A stretch of 64,000 nucleotides of DNA from G963704535 sp963704535 (GTDB lineage: Bacteria; Chloroflexota; Chloroflexia; Chloroflexales; Roseiflexaceae), in the NCBI GenBank assembly GCA_963704535.1, contig OY969916.1, positions 9,548,001 through 9,612,000 of the forward strand, written 5' to 3'. The translations under genes and the position numbers were made by a program. Below are positions 42,840-50,638 of the stretch, one piece after another. A model generated the notes under the pieces. The model was not told the DNA's origin. It was given only the letters and a program-made list of their open reading frames with translations, and ran no database searches. Within the stretch, counting starts at the first letter, position 1. Every line of letters starts with the position of its first letter.

Positions 42840-43053
42840 CATACAGGCATCTCTCGTGGGACAGTTGCGTCCTGATGCGGAATAGCGCGGGTGTCCCATT
42901 TTTCGGCAGTCGGTGTTATAATCTAAATGAGGGCGACGCCCAAAGAGGGAGTATTCTTAATATAGTAGTCTCCCTTATATTTATATATACAACTACGATT
43001 TTTGAGGCTTCCTAATCACTCAAACAAGAGGGTGGTGGGCAGAAGGAGGCGAA

Positions 43054-43518
43054 TTGCAGCATAATCTTAGCCTTTGTGTCTACTGTGAAACCACTCCAGA
43101 TGAATTGGTGCGCCTCGGAAGGGCAACTGACGCCCTCGAAGCCCTTGTTTGGTTAAAAGTGGGCGAGTTTCCCCTGCTGTTGTGTCATCAGTGCGTACAC
43201 GACCACGCGCCGGCCAGCGCCGGGATAGAAGAGAACTATATGGAGCTGCTGGATGGTCCAATCGAGTTCCCTCCCGGCGTAACCGCCGTCGAGCACACCT
43301 GTCCAGAACTCCAATATCAGGGCAAGGACGACGAGGAAGCCACCTTCATCCTCGAAATGCACCGCGAGGACACCCACTACTGGGCTACCTGCAAGTTCTG
43401 TGGCGTCGAGGTGCGGTCGAGGGCTGTTGACGGGCCGCTCTCGACCGAGGAAGGCGTCCAGGATGGTGGCACAGAGGGCTTTGAGGAGCCGCCAGCCGGC
43501 ATTGACTGGGAAGATTGA
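43054..43518 (+). CDS. Acidic zinc-ribbon-like protein
   Basis: A 154-residue protein with three CxxC pairs (CVYC, CHQC, CKFC), likely binding zinc, and an acidic C terminus. The start is TTG 43054, five bases after AGGAGG; no better codon exists. It is convergent with the next gene. Possibly a regulator or nucleic-acid-binding protein; family not recognised. Confidence 0.65.
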   Translation: MQHNLSLCVYCETTPDELVRLGRATDALEALVWLKVGEFPLLLCHQCVHDHAPASAGIEENYMELLDGPIEFPPGVTAVEHTCPELQYQGKDDEEATFILEMHREDTHYWATCKFCGVEVRSRAVDGPLSTEEGVQDGGTEGFEEPPAGIDWED

Positions 43519-43529
43519 GTAAAAGCAAA

Positions 43530-43593
43530 GAGGAGTGAGTTCCAAAATTGAGACTTCTCGGTGAAGAAGTTCCAAAATTGGTACTCACCCCTC
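43530..43593. promoter_or_regulatory. Two tandem copies of the AGTTCCAA palindrome
   Basis: Copies at 43538-43555 and 43568-43585 are spaced exactly 30 bp apart between two convergent genes. The pair is flanked by GAGGAG and CCCCTC. They may be protein binding sites or a two-way terminator. Confidence 0.75.
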
Positions 43594-43598
43594 TATTA

Positions 43599-44084
43599 TT
43601 ATTCGCCGGTGATGGCGTCTAGGGCCTCTCTGAACCCCTCAATCCAGGTAATCCGGCTGTGGGCGTACATCGCGTGGTCGCAGCCCTCCCCTTCTCGGTC
43701 AGCCCTGGCGATGAATTGCTTCCCATCCGGGCGCTCGTCGAGCCAGAAGATGCCCGCCCGGTCTAGGAAGACCACCAGACACGCTGTTCTGAGGCCCAAG
43801 GCCCTGCGGAGCTGCCGTGCTGAGACATACTTGAGCCAGTGTACTGCCGTCGTCTCGAAGGCGGTGCTCTCCAGCCGGCGATATTTCACCTCCAAGAGCA
43901 GCCTAGCAGCCCCATCTACCTCAATCGCCATATCAATGTGGCTGGTTTTACCCCGCTTCACGGACCTGGCGTAGCTCTCCTCCGGGAGTATCACCCCGAT
44001 GTAGCGCTCGACAAGCAGGTCGGCGGCGGCCTGCTCGTACCGCTCCCCCAGTTGGAGGTCCACCTCGCTCGGTTTCGATGCCAT
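43599..44084 (-). CDS. PD-(D/E)XK-fold nuclease-like protein
   Basis: A 161-residue protein. An N-terminal helix (LGERYEQAAADLLVERY) is followed by HIDMAIEV and LLLEVKYRR, giving the D...E-x-K core of restriction-type nucleases and Holliday junction resolvases. Ends in a helical region. TAGGAG precedes ATG 44084. Its target is unknown. Confidence 0.7.
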   Translation of the reverse strand: MASKPSEVDLQLGERYEQAAADLLVERYIGVILPEESYARSVKRGKTSHIDMAIEVDGAARLLLEVKYRRLESTAFETTAVHWLKYVSARQLRRALGLRTACLVVFLDRAGIFWLDERPDGKQFIARADREGEGCDHAMYAHSRITWIEGFREALDAITGE

Positions 44085-44094
44085 TGTCGTGCTC

Positions 44095-44295
44095 CTACAG
44101 CGCTGCGAACGCTTCCGGTAGGCTACCTGCGAGGATAAGCTCCCCGCCCTCGACCAGCTTCTGCGCCGCGTAGGTCCGCGCCAGCATCCGGTGCAGGTAG
44201 TCCTCTATGCCGAGGATGACGACCAGCAGGTTCACGCTCCTGTCCGGTAGAGCGCGCACCGCCTCCAGGTCTCCGTGGATGATGGTGATGTTCAT
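44095..44295 (-). CDS. Unknown small protein
   Basis: A 66-residue protein (MNITIIHGDLEAVRALPDRS, then VNLLVVILGIEDYLHRML) with AAGGGG before its ATG. The opening recalls DNA methyltransferase segments (GD...LPDxSV), but no catalytic motif follows. It lies 10 bp upstream of the nuclease-like gene on the same strand. Confidence 0.5.
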   Translation of the reverse strand: MNITIIHGDLEAVRALPDRSVNLLVVILGIEDYLHRMLARTYAAQKLVEGGELILAGSLPEAFAAL

Positions 44296-44349
44296 CTCGA
44301 TGCCCCTTGGTTGTTCAAGTGCGGGCGCGTCCCATCTGGAGCCGCCCTC

Positions 44350-44381
44350 TGGTACACTAATATTATACCATCAGTGTATCA
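44350..44381. promoter_or_regulatory. Operator-like palindrome upstream of the nuclease pair
   Basis: TGGTACACT (44350-44358) and AGTGTATCA (44373-44381) flank 14 bp containing TATAAT on the minus strand. The half-sites equal those of the perfect palindrome at 58495. No -35 TTGAC is present here. Confidence 0.6.
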
Positions 44382-44419
44382 CAAATGGGACATAAGTAAA
44401 CCATTGGAACACCAAGAGG

Positions 44420-44556
44420 TGTGCAAGGTTGCACAGGATATTCACAGGAAACTCAAAGGCTGCACAGTGTATGGCCTGGGGGGTGGTGTGTAGCTATCTT
44501 ACTGTGGAAGCAACGAGATGAGGGAGTATCTCCCATATGGTAGTTATCTACCATAG
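44420..44556. promoter_or_regulatory. Cluster of three short palindromes
   Basis: TGTGCAAGGTTGCACA (44420-44435), GGGAGTATCTCCC (44522-44534) and TATGGTAG-TTAT-CTACCATA (44536-44555). A related GGGAGTAT...CTCCC pair lies at about 42948-42977 before the TTG-start gene. No gene was recognised in the 316-bp gap. Confidence 0.5.
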
Positions 44557-44611
44557 GAAGAATACTACCTAATTTATTCCGCTCGACTTCCTACACGGTT
44601 GGAGGTGAGAA

Positions 44612-44866
44612 GTGGCATTTAACATCAAAGTTAGGTTAAAGACTGAGGATAGAAGTTCCAAAAATGGCACTTCTCGCTCCAAGAAAGTTTCAAAATTGGA
44701 ACTCACTGCTCCAGATGGCTCTCCTCTCCGGGTGCTCACTCCTGTCCCTGATGTCTCCAGCTCCAGGAGACATCGTAGGATGGCGCCTGGTAAGTCCTGG
44801 AGGGACTATATGCCTGGTCGCATCACGCTGGAGGAAGCTCTTGGTGAGGAAGACCCTCTCTTCTAG
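44612..44866 (+). CDS. Small basic protein with operator-like DNA inside
   Basis: An 84-residue protein read from GTG 44612 after GGAGGTGAG. It begins MAFNIKV, echoing the MAFHIKV start of the Fe-S nuclease. The central part (SSKNGTSRSKKVSKLEL) is encoded by two copies of the AGTTCCAA palindrome (44654-44671 and 44686-44703). The C terminus (SWRDYMPGRITLEEALGEED) looks like normal coding. Function unknown. Confidence 0.5.
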   Translation: MAFNIKVRLKTEDRSSKNGTSRSKKVSKLELTAPDGSPLRVLTPVPDVSSSRRHRRMAPGKSWRDYMPGRITLEEALGEEDPLF

Positions 44867-45068
44867 CGACTTTGCCGGCCTTGATTGGACTGTAAGGAAG
44901 CTACCACACGAACCAAACAGGGGGCGGGACCATTCTGCCCGGACCTTGGGTAGTTTCAAACGCCCCCTGCCGCGTAACAAGTAGTGTAAATCTCCCCCAT
45001 CCTGATGCCTTCCTCGTAATGGCTGCCGGCCTCGTTTGAGGGGCTACCATATGCGGTTGCTTCCCTGC

Positions 45069-45074
45069 TATAAT
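45069..45074 (+). promoter_or_regulatory. Extended -10 promoter of the pentapeptide gene
   Basis: TGCTATAAT lies 80 bp before the start codon; no consensus -35 is present at 17 bp. Confidence 0.4.
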
Positions 45075-45152
45075 CCTCTGCAATGTTTCCCAACGATACC
45101 AGCAACCCCGGCTGAACCCCTGCGTAGAAATAGGCACAACGAGGGTAACGAT

Positions 45153-46280
45153 ATGGCCCAACAAGACAACTCCAAGCGGCGGCTCACTGCTTGGCTTGCC
45201 AATCTTGGGCGTCGGTTCTTCGGCTGGCTTACTGCACCAAGAGTGGCAGCGCTTCTGCTTGGCGTGCTCGGTGTACTGATAGGCTATGGGGGGTACAAGT
45301 ACCGCTACTGCGAGTGTCCCGAATGGCCTAATTATGTAGCGGGCTGGGAGCAGCTATTTTTGGATTTCTATGCCAACATCGCAGCTTCGCTCGTGACTAT
45401 CACAATTGCGGTACTCACTATTGATTGGTTGAACGCGCGGCGAGCAGAGCAACAGTTGAAGGCGCAACTCATCCGCGAGATGGGGCATCCAACCGATAGC
45501 GGCGTTGCGCTGCGTGCGGTGAGGGAATTGCGGGCGCACGGATGGCTTGAGGACGGATCGCTAAAGAAGGCTTATCTGATACGCGCCAATCTGCAAAAAG
45601 CCGAACTATCGGATGCCGACCTGCAAGGCGTTATTTTGCAAGAGGCTAATCTGCTAGAAGCTAGGCTACTTAGGGCGAAATTACAGGGGGCTGACTTGAC
45701 TGAGGCCGATCTCGGCGGAGCGGACCTACAGTCGGCTAATCTGCAATACGCGGTTCTGGAAGCAGCCAACTTACGGAAAGCCGTTTTCAGCAAGGCCAAC
45801 TTACAGAGGGCTGAACTGTATCGGGCGAATTTGCAGGAGGCACACCTCCACCAAGCCAGTTTACAAGGAGCTGGTTTTACGACAGCCAACCTGCAAGGGG
45901 CCAGCCTGCAAGAGGCCAACCTGCAAGGGGCCAGCCTGCGGGAGGCCGATCTGCGGGAGGCCACTCTGGAAGGGGCCACCCTGAAAGGGGCCAGACTGCA
46001 AGGGGCCGATCTGCGGGGGGCCAATCTGCAAAGGGCCAACCTGGACGGGGCCGACCTAGAAGGGGCCAATCTGCAAGGGGCCGACCTGTGGAGCGCCGAC
46101 CTGCGGAAGGCCGACCTGCGGAGGGCCGACCTGCGGAAGGCCGACCTGGTGTATGCGTACCTGTCCGACACCAACCTAGAAGGGGCCAATCTGCAAGGGG
46201 CCACTATCACCGATCGGGAACTGAGATTTGTTAAAACGCTCAAAGGAGCCACTATGCCCGATGGCTCAACGCACGAATAG
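45153..46280 (+). CDS. Membrane-anchored pentapeptide-repeat protein
   Basis: A 375-residue protein. Two transmembrane helices lie near 30-50 (AALLLGVLGVLIGYGGY) and 75-95 (ASLVTITIAVLTI). After a helical linker, about 40 pentapeptide repeats of the A(D/N)L(Q/R)x type form a right-handed beta-helix (about 145-350). ATG 45153 is chosen after CGAGGGTAACG. At the DNA level many repeats are near-identical 15-bp units such as GGGGCCAACCTGCAA. Soluble relatives can mimic DNA; this one is held at the membrane, so a role at the envelope or in host protection is possible. Confidence 0.85.
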   Translation: MAQQDNSKRRLTAWLANLGRRFFGWLTAPRVAALLLGVLGVLIGYGGYKYRYCECPEWPNYVAGWEQLFLDFYANIAASLVTITIAVLTIDWLNARRAEQQLKAQLIREMGHPTDSGVALRAVRELRAHGWLEDGSLKKAYLIRANLQKAELSDADLQGVILQEANLLEARLLRAKLQGADLTEADLGGADLQSANLQYAVLEAANLRKAVFSKANLQRAELYRANLQEAHLHQASLQGAGFTTANLQGASLQEANLQGASLREADLREATLEGATLKGARLQGADLRGANLQRANLDGADLEGANLQGADLWSADLRKADLRRADLRKADLVYAYLSDTNLEGANLQGATITDRELRFVKTLKGATMPDGSTHE

Positions 46281-46350
46281 CACCGCCGCAGATACTGCAA
46301 CGACAAGTGCAACGCCCCCGCTCGGCTGAAGCCGGTCCACCCGCCGATTT

Positions 46351-46385
46351 AGCCCTTCAGGAAGCCTTCCCTGGAGGGCTTTCCT
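46351..46385 (+). terminator. Terminator after the pentapeptide gene
   Basis: AGCCCT (46351-46356) pairs with AGGGCT (46375-46380), with an inner GGAAG/CTTCC stem, followed by TTTCC. Confidence 0.6.
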
Positions 46386-47520
46386 ATGCCTTCGGTTACG
46401 CCTCTGTCGCGTAACCGCCCGCCCAGTTTGCATCTGGCCTCGGAAGACCCCCTCGACCGGGAGTTCTCCGCATTGGGGAGCCTTCCATCGTAAGGGGGGT
46501 ATTCTAAAAATCCGTGAGCACCTGCCTTGCCTTGCTCGCCTCGCTCGCACGGACCCCCTATATCCCCTTCCTGGGCTTCCTGGTGCGGTAAACAATCCCG
46601 CCTAATAATCCTCACCCGCGTATCATTGGCTTTACATTCTTGGTTCGCATAATGTATCTTATGCGCCGCGCTATGCTTTGGTGCTCATCTGAACAGATGC
46701 TCAACTGTTCAATAGCTGGTGGTTATTCTTTACTCACAAGTAAAGCAATTTTACTGTTGCGTTAATGTCCGACTATGGGCGCGTGACATCGCGTAGTGTA
46801 ATTGCGTAATCACATAATGCTGTAATCTCCCCCGTCTCGTAATCTCCCCCATTCGGTACACTCCCCACGTAGGTAATCACCCGCGTATCATATATGGCCC
46901 ACAGGGGCGCTCAGGGGCCTTGTGGCGCTCCCTGGCGCGGTATTCTCCCGCTCTCAGTAGCCTCTGTCAATCGTATTTTCTCGCAAACTGGCAACACTTT
47001 ACACTCGCATAATACCGCATTGGGAAGCCTTCCACCCGTAGTGACCTACCATCGCAGGATACCGCATAACAGTGAGCTGTGATGGGGTCATATCGCAGAT
47101 AGCGCATCACAAAGCCAAGAAAACTCCTTTACACAGATTTTCTCTTTTCGCTATAGATGGTATACGGCATAGGTAGCTGTCGCATATGGGTGTTTACCGC
47201 GCTGTGATGCGGTGTATCGGCCTTCGGCTCAGGCTTACTACAATGGCTATATAACCTGTTGTGGTGTTTTGATAATACACTTACTGTATCTTGGCAGTGT
47301 AAAACATTCCCTGATACGGTTCCGCATCAGGAAGCCAAATATCACAATCGGAAAACTGCTCAAAACTACTTGAAACCGGATAGACTTTTTGGATACCACT
47401 TTCGCATACTGACGCGGAAAACTCGCATAAAACTACGTGAAAACGTGTATTTAGGGTCAAAGGGCCATATGGATGATCAGTATGCTGTATTCTATCAAAA
47501 CACCAATAGTATTTTTACAG
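46386..47520. other. Noncoding region with iteron-like direct repeats (origin candidate)
   Basis: No convincing gene is visible. Direct repeats: TCACCCGCGTATCAT at 46612-46626 and 46877-46891; a 22-bp unit starting CCGCATTGGG at 46468-46489 and 47015-47036 (20 of 22 identical); GTAATCTCCCCC twice at about 46822-46851. Nested inverted repeats CATCTG-AA-CAGATG and GAACAG/CTGTTC lie at 46686-46710. Composition is clearly more AT-rich than the surrounding element. Such a mix suits a replication origin or a large control region. Confidence 0.5.
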
Positions 47521-47549
47521 TTGCAAGGTAGGTTTTCCGGCTGTATACT
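47521..47549 (+). promoter_or_regulatory. Promoter-like TTGCAA-17-TATACT
   Basis: TTGCAA (47521-47526), 17-bp spacer, TATACT (47544-47549), the same layout as the other element promoters. It would start a transcript about 450 nt ahead of the first small gene. Confidence 0.55.
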
Positions 47550-47555
47550 GCCGTC

Positions 47556-48005
47556 ACAAGTTAAGCACGGCGCGGCAATCACGGTCCTACACCGCAACGG
47601 TTGCCAGCCAAGCGGAAAACGCGGCAATACACGCCCGCAACGTCCGCAACACAAACAAATTGACCGAAAACGTGAATGTCCCTTCGGCTAGTGGTTAATC
47701 CTCACCCTAGCAAGCTCGCAATAGAGCCGGTGAGGAACCGAACAAGCAACAAAGCTACCGTGCGGCGGTTTTAAGGCGGGACGTAGTAGCGGACAAGTGA
47801 ATAGCTGGTGACGAACACTTCCACGTATGAAGCAATCGGACGCCGTAAGCGGAGTAGCGGGGGCCGTCGATGTATAAAGCGCAAGCTAGTAGACGGGAAC
47901 CGCGAAAAGAGATTACGAACCGTATACCGCCAGCGTTTTCTGTCCTGAGATTAGCCGAAAACACTGTGTTTTCGTCTGATGGACAGTACAGAAAAGGACA
48001 AACCG
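47556..48005 (+). ncRNA. Possible long structured leader or noncoding RNA
   Basis: Several stems are visible: GGTT..TCCTCACC with GGTGAGG.AACC (about 47693-47739, enclosing GCTC/GAGC), CCG-TAAG-CGG (near 47842), and CTGTCC/GGACAG enclosing CGAAAACAC-T-GTGTTTTCG (47940-47986). No RNA class was recognised; a long untranslated leader is the alternative. Confidence 0.4.
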
Positions 48006-48308
48006 ATGAAAACGCTACGCAACGTCGCAATCGCTCTACTACTGGCGCTTTGCATCGCTGGTAACGCTGCTGCTGCTCCTGCTGCTGCCGTCAAGATTAC
48101 GAAAGTGACGCAATCGACCAAAAACGGAAACGACGTTTGGCTGGTGACTTTCTCCGATGGCAACACGTACCATATGGGTTTCACGGCGCTGTCAAGGGCC
48201 GATGACCCGAAAGTGGGCGCTGTCACGAACTACGCGCCTTACGATGGCTGGTTTAGTGACGGCGCGACGTTCACGCAAAGCAACCACGCTTTCACAGTCT
48301 ATAAGTAG
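48006..48308 (+). CDS. Small exported protein
   Basis: A 100-residue protein with a signal peptide (MKTLRNVAIALLLALCIAGN, cleavage near AAA-AP) and a mature domain of about 75 residues (VKITKVTQSTKNGNDVWLVT, then YAPYDGWFSDGATF), probably beta-rich. AAGGA precedes ATG 48006. Its stop codon touches the first GCTAAC/GTTAGC RNA motif. Function unknown. Confidence 0.65.
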   Translation: MKTLRNVAIALLLALCIAGNAAAAPAAAVKITKVTQSTKNGNDVWLVTFSDGNTYHMGFTALSRADDPKVGAVTNYAPYDGWFSDGATFTQSNHAFTVYK

Positions 48309-48386
48309 GCTAACTTCGTGCGGGTGGTGGTGCAAGGGTAGCACGACCACTGACAGCGTAAAGACGCTGTGATAGGGCGCGTTAGC
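48309..48386 (+). ncRNA. Structured RNA motif, copy 1 (GCTAAC/GTTAGC three-way junction)
   Basis: Closing stem GCTAAC (48309-48314) with GTTAGC (48381-48386). Arm 2: GTGGT-G-GTGC (48324-48333) with GCAC-G-ACCAC (48341-48350). Arm 3: ACAGCGT (48353-48359) with ACGCTGT (48364-48370), loop AAAG. The bases GCTAACTTCGTGCGG and GTAAAGAC are kept in copy 2 while arm sequences differ, the mark of a folded RNA. Confidence 0.65.
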
Positions 48387-48407
48387 AAGCAGAAAGAAGG
48401 CAACACT

Positions 48408-48683
48408 ATGCTACTCCGTCACAAGCTCCTGGTACTGGCTTTGTCGATCACTCTATCCCTCGGTATCGGTGTGCTGGCGGTCGAATTGCAACGGGCGCAC
48501 GATGCGACATATTGGCGCACGGCAAGCGGCGAAACCATCGTTCGCACGACAAGCGGCGTAGGTGTCAACGCGGCTGACCCTCGATTGATTGAGGACGCCT
48601 ACGACCCGCTGCACGCGCTGCTGGTGCCATTTGAGCTGCCTAACGCGGGCTGTCCTGTGGATACCGCTTGCATATGGGAGTAA
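48408..48683 (+). CDS. Small exported or membrane-anchored protein
   Basis: A 91-residue protein with an N-terminal hydrophobic helix (LLVLALSITLSLGIGVLAVE), then YWRTASGETIVRTTSGVGV, and two cysteines near the C terminus (GCPVDTACIWE). AGAAGG precedes ATG 48408. It is flanked on both sides by copies of the structured RNA motif. Family not recognised. Confidence 0.6.
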   Translation: MLLRHKLLVLALSITLSLGIGVLAVELQRAHDATYWRTASGETIVRTTSGVGVNAADPRLIEDAYDPLHALLVPFELPNAGCPVDTACIWE

Positions 48684-48690
48684 ACACCGC

Positions 48691-48787
48691 GCTAACTTCG
48701 TGCGGAGGACCCCGCGACCTATTGCGGAGGTCCTACTAGGGTAAAGACCCTGGCGGGAGGGGGTATCCCCCTCTTAGGCGCGTTAGC
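48691..48787 (+). ncRNA. Structured RNA motif, copy 2
   Basis: Closing stem GCTAAC (48691-48696) with GTTAGC (48782-48787). Arm 2: AGGACCCCGC with GCGG-A-GGTCCT (48706-48734). Arm 3: AGGGT-AAAG-ACCCT (48738-48751). An additional arm, GAGGGGG-TAT-CCCCCTC (48757-48773), is absent from copy 1. Stem pairing is preserved with different bases. Confidence 0.65.
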
Positions 48788-48810
48788 CTTGACATAGGAG
48801 CAACACAGCG

Positions 48811-49542
48811 ATGACAACCGTTCACTTTCGCGTCAACAATGGCCTTTTCGAGTTCACCCGCGATGAAGCCGACACCATCGCGTCGCTTGTCGATAACGTT
48901 CTAGCCTGGTGCGATGCCGCTACTGCTGATCAGGAAGCCGAAGGCCGCGTGTGGTACGCATACGCTCAAGACCTGGCGCAGCGCATCACGGCAAACCTGC
49001 GAGCTGACGGTTATCGCATCGAGTACCGCACTGTGGCCGCTGTCATCGCTGTTACGAGCAACAATATGCCGTGGGACCGCCAAGTGCGGGTGACTGAGCC
49101 GCTTATCCGGGCGCTCCTAGACGGGCGCGACGCTAAGGCGCTCAAGCTGGGCGTGATGTTCGGCTACATCGACAAGGCCGCTGCTATCATCGACGGCGAT
49201 ATGTCCGCTCTGAGTGGCCCCAAAGTGACGGTGTTCTATCGCAATATTATCGGGGATTACTCTCAGGTGACGGTGGACCGGCACGCGGTTCGTGTCGCTT
49301 TGAACCGCTACACGGACGAAAACGAAACAAACAGGTGGGTGAAGCCTGCCAGCCGCTCACGAATGCTGATGGAAGCCGCCTACTATCAGGCTGCTGAGAT
49401 TACGGGCGATGACCCTGCGGTCGTTCAAGCAATCGCGTGGACCGTCTACCGCTACAGTGACACCTACAAGGTCGAGCTGGAGCAGAGCAAGGCTGCGAAG
49501 CGCGCCGCGAACAAGGCCGTGAAGGCTGCCGCCGTTAAGTGA
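48811..49542 (+). CDS. Unknown protein, 243 aa
   Basis: Soluble protein with an acidic N-terminal half (FEFTRDEADTIASLVDNVLA) and a Lys/Ala-rich C-terminal tail (KAAKRAANKAVKAAAVK) that could touch nucleic acid. AGGAGCAAC precedes ATG 48811. It is the first larger gene of the small-gene run; no family recognised. Confidence 0.65.
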   Translation: MTTVHFRVNNGLFEFTRDEADTIASLVDNVLAWCDAATADQEAEGRVWYAYAQDLAQRITANLRADGYRIEYRTVAAVIAVTSNNMPWDRQVRVTEPLIRALLDGRDAKALKLGVMFGYIDKAAAIIDGDMSALSGPKVTVFYRNIIGDYSQVTVDRHAVRVALNRYTDENETNRWVKPASRSRMLMEAAYYQAAEITGDDPAVVQAIAWTVYRYSDTYKVELEQSKAAKRAANKAVKAAAVK

Positions 49543-49635
49543 TGACCCCGCGACCTGTTGGTGTTCTGACAGTACACTAATAGTAAACCAGAGAAGGGGT
49601 GCTCCCCTCTCTTCCGCATCTGAAAGGGTAATAAC
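49543..49635 (+). promoter_or_regulatory. Intergenic leader with -10-like TACACT and hairpin
   Basis: GACCCCGCGACCTGTTG repeats the 5' part of arm 2 of RNA copy 2. CAGTACACTAATAGTA carries the TACACT box, but no TTGAC lies 17 bp upstream. GAGAAGGGG-TGCT-CCCCTCTC forms a hairpin before the next ribosome site. Confidence 0.5.
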
Positions 49636-49842
49636 GTGAAACTGATTAGGGTATCCCATCTGCCGATGACCGAACTGAGCCAGGCGTTGATCGACAGCCT
49701 ACTCGACGCGGGTGAGTGGCTGTACCGCAATGAGGGCGGCTACGTGGCGCGGCTCTCGATGAACAAGGTTTTTCGACAGCCTCAAGGCCACGTCACCTAC
49801 GATGGCGATTTCAACGCCGGTATTATCGCCTGGAATAGCTGA
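49636..49842 (+). CDS. Small unknown protein
   Basis: A 68-residue protein from GTG 49636 (MKLIRVSHLPMTELSQALID), with GAAAGGGTAATAAC upstream. Amphipathic helix then a beta-rich end (GHVTYDGDFNAGIIAW). Confidence 0.55.
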   Translation: MKLIRVSHLPMTELSQALIDSLLDAGEWLYRNEGGYVARLSMNKVFRQPQGHVTYDGDFNAGIIAWNS

Positions 49843-49859
49843 TTAGAAGGGGTAAAACG

Positions 49860-49952
49860 ATGAAGCTGTCTGCCAAGATTGCTCTGCTGGTCCTGACGTT
49901 CTTCGCCGCAATTGGCGTGGGCGCAACCGTGGTCATTCTCGCTTCCCTGTAG
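49860..49952 (+). CDS. Single-span membrane peptide (30 aa)
   Basis: ATG 49860 follows AGAAGGGG. MKLSAKIALLVLTFFAAIGV and the following GATVVILASL form one transmembrane helix. It could be a toxin-like or holin-like peptide or an anchor; too short to assign. Confidence 0.5.
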   Translation: MKLSAKIALLVLTFFAAIGVGATVVILASL

Positions 49953-50053
49953 GGCTGATGACCCTGCGGCCTGTTCCGGCTCGCTCAATCGAATAGAAGC
50001 AATCGCGGGAGGGGTTATACCCCTCCCTTCTGCATCCAGAAAGAGGCTGATCC
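49953..50053 (+). promoter_or_regulatory. Intergenic leader related to that at 49543
   Basis: GATGACCCTGCGGCCTGTTC resembles the GATGACCCCGCGACCTGTTG of the previous leader. CGGGAGGGG-TTAT-ACCCCTCCC forms the hairpin, followed by CTTCTGCATC as before. The family shares structure with RNA copy 2. Confidence 0.5.
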
Positions 50054-50536
50054 GTGGATATGTACGACTTTGTGAATGAGCACCGCGTCACGGCCACATT
50101 TGAGCGCGTGTCGATGCGACCTGATGGCGGCCTGGGAGACAACGCTGAGTGGAACCGCACAGCGCGGCATTATCACTACGTCCTGCGATACCAGGGCCGC
50201 ACGACAAGCGGCTACTTCTCTCAGGGTAGCGGCATCACGGAAGAGCCGCGAGCCGTGGACATTCTCGACAGTCTGGCGATAGATGCGAGCTGCTACGAAG
50301 AAGAGCCTGAGATTGAGGGCTTTGTCAACGCCTGGACGCAATATCGGCGGGCGAAGTATGGCCGGGGCTGGACAAGCGACGGCTACACGCCCGTAGACGA
50401 GCGCAAGGTACACGCCGAACGCGCCCGACTAGGACACACTTTTCGAGCTTGTAAAAAGACCGCTGCGGCGCTGCGGCGCGTGTTCGGTGACGACCTGTAC
50501 GGCCTGCTTATGAGCGGTGAGGTCGAGCGTCTGTAA
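50054..50536 (+). CDS. Unknown protein, 160 aa
   Basis: Starts at GTG 50054 (ATG 50060 possible): MDMYDFVNEHRVTATFERVS. A mixed fold with YHYVLRYQGRTTSGYFSQGS is followed by a helical end (RACKKTAAALRRVFGDDLYG). The C-terminal half resembles generic element-encoded small proteins with ALRRVFGDDL-type helices. No function assigned. Confidence 0.6.
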   Translation: MDMYDFVNEHRVTATFERVSMRPDGGLGDNAEWNRTARHYHYVLRYQGRTTSGYFSQGSGITEEPRAVDILDSLAIDASCYEEEPEIEGFVNAWTQYRRAKYGRGWTSDGYTPVDERKVHAERARLGHTFRACKKTAAALRRVFGDDLYGLLMSGEVERL

Positions 50537-50638
50537 AGCCCGAAACCTAGCAGTACCGTGCGATGGCGCTGCGATGGTCTGGCCGTTATGCGGCTACTGA
50601 CGATGGGCCGTTTTAGACGATCAGAATGAGGTAAAGCG

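Noticed and set aside
42788..43015. Plus-strand reading frame with a hydrophobic C terminus
   Set aside because: No ribosome site, passes through hairpins and palindromes, and lacks normal codon pattern.
47259..47531. Reading frame of 90 codons inside the origin-like region
   Set aside because: No ribosome site, atypical amino-acid composition, and it crosses repeat DNA; best seen as noncoding.
48309..48386. A tRNA gene, because the motif is 78 nt with several arms
   Set aside because: No T-loop (TTCGA-type) or CCA-proximal features, no seven-base anticodon loop, and copy 2 is 97 nt with different arms.
48309..48787. The GCTAAC...GTTAGC structures as integron attC sites separating gene cassettes
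   Set aside because: The closing words do not fit the RYYYAAC/GTTRRRY rule (GTTAGCA, GTTAGCC). The tyrosine recombinase lacks the integron-specific insertion, and most neighbouring genes lack such a site.
49953..49980. CTGATGA as a hammerhead ribozyme core
   Set aside because: No GAAA partner or third stem at the required positions.
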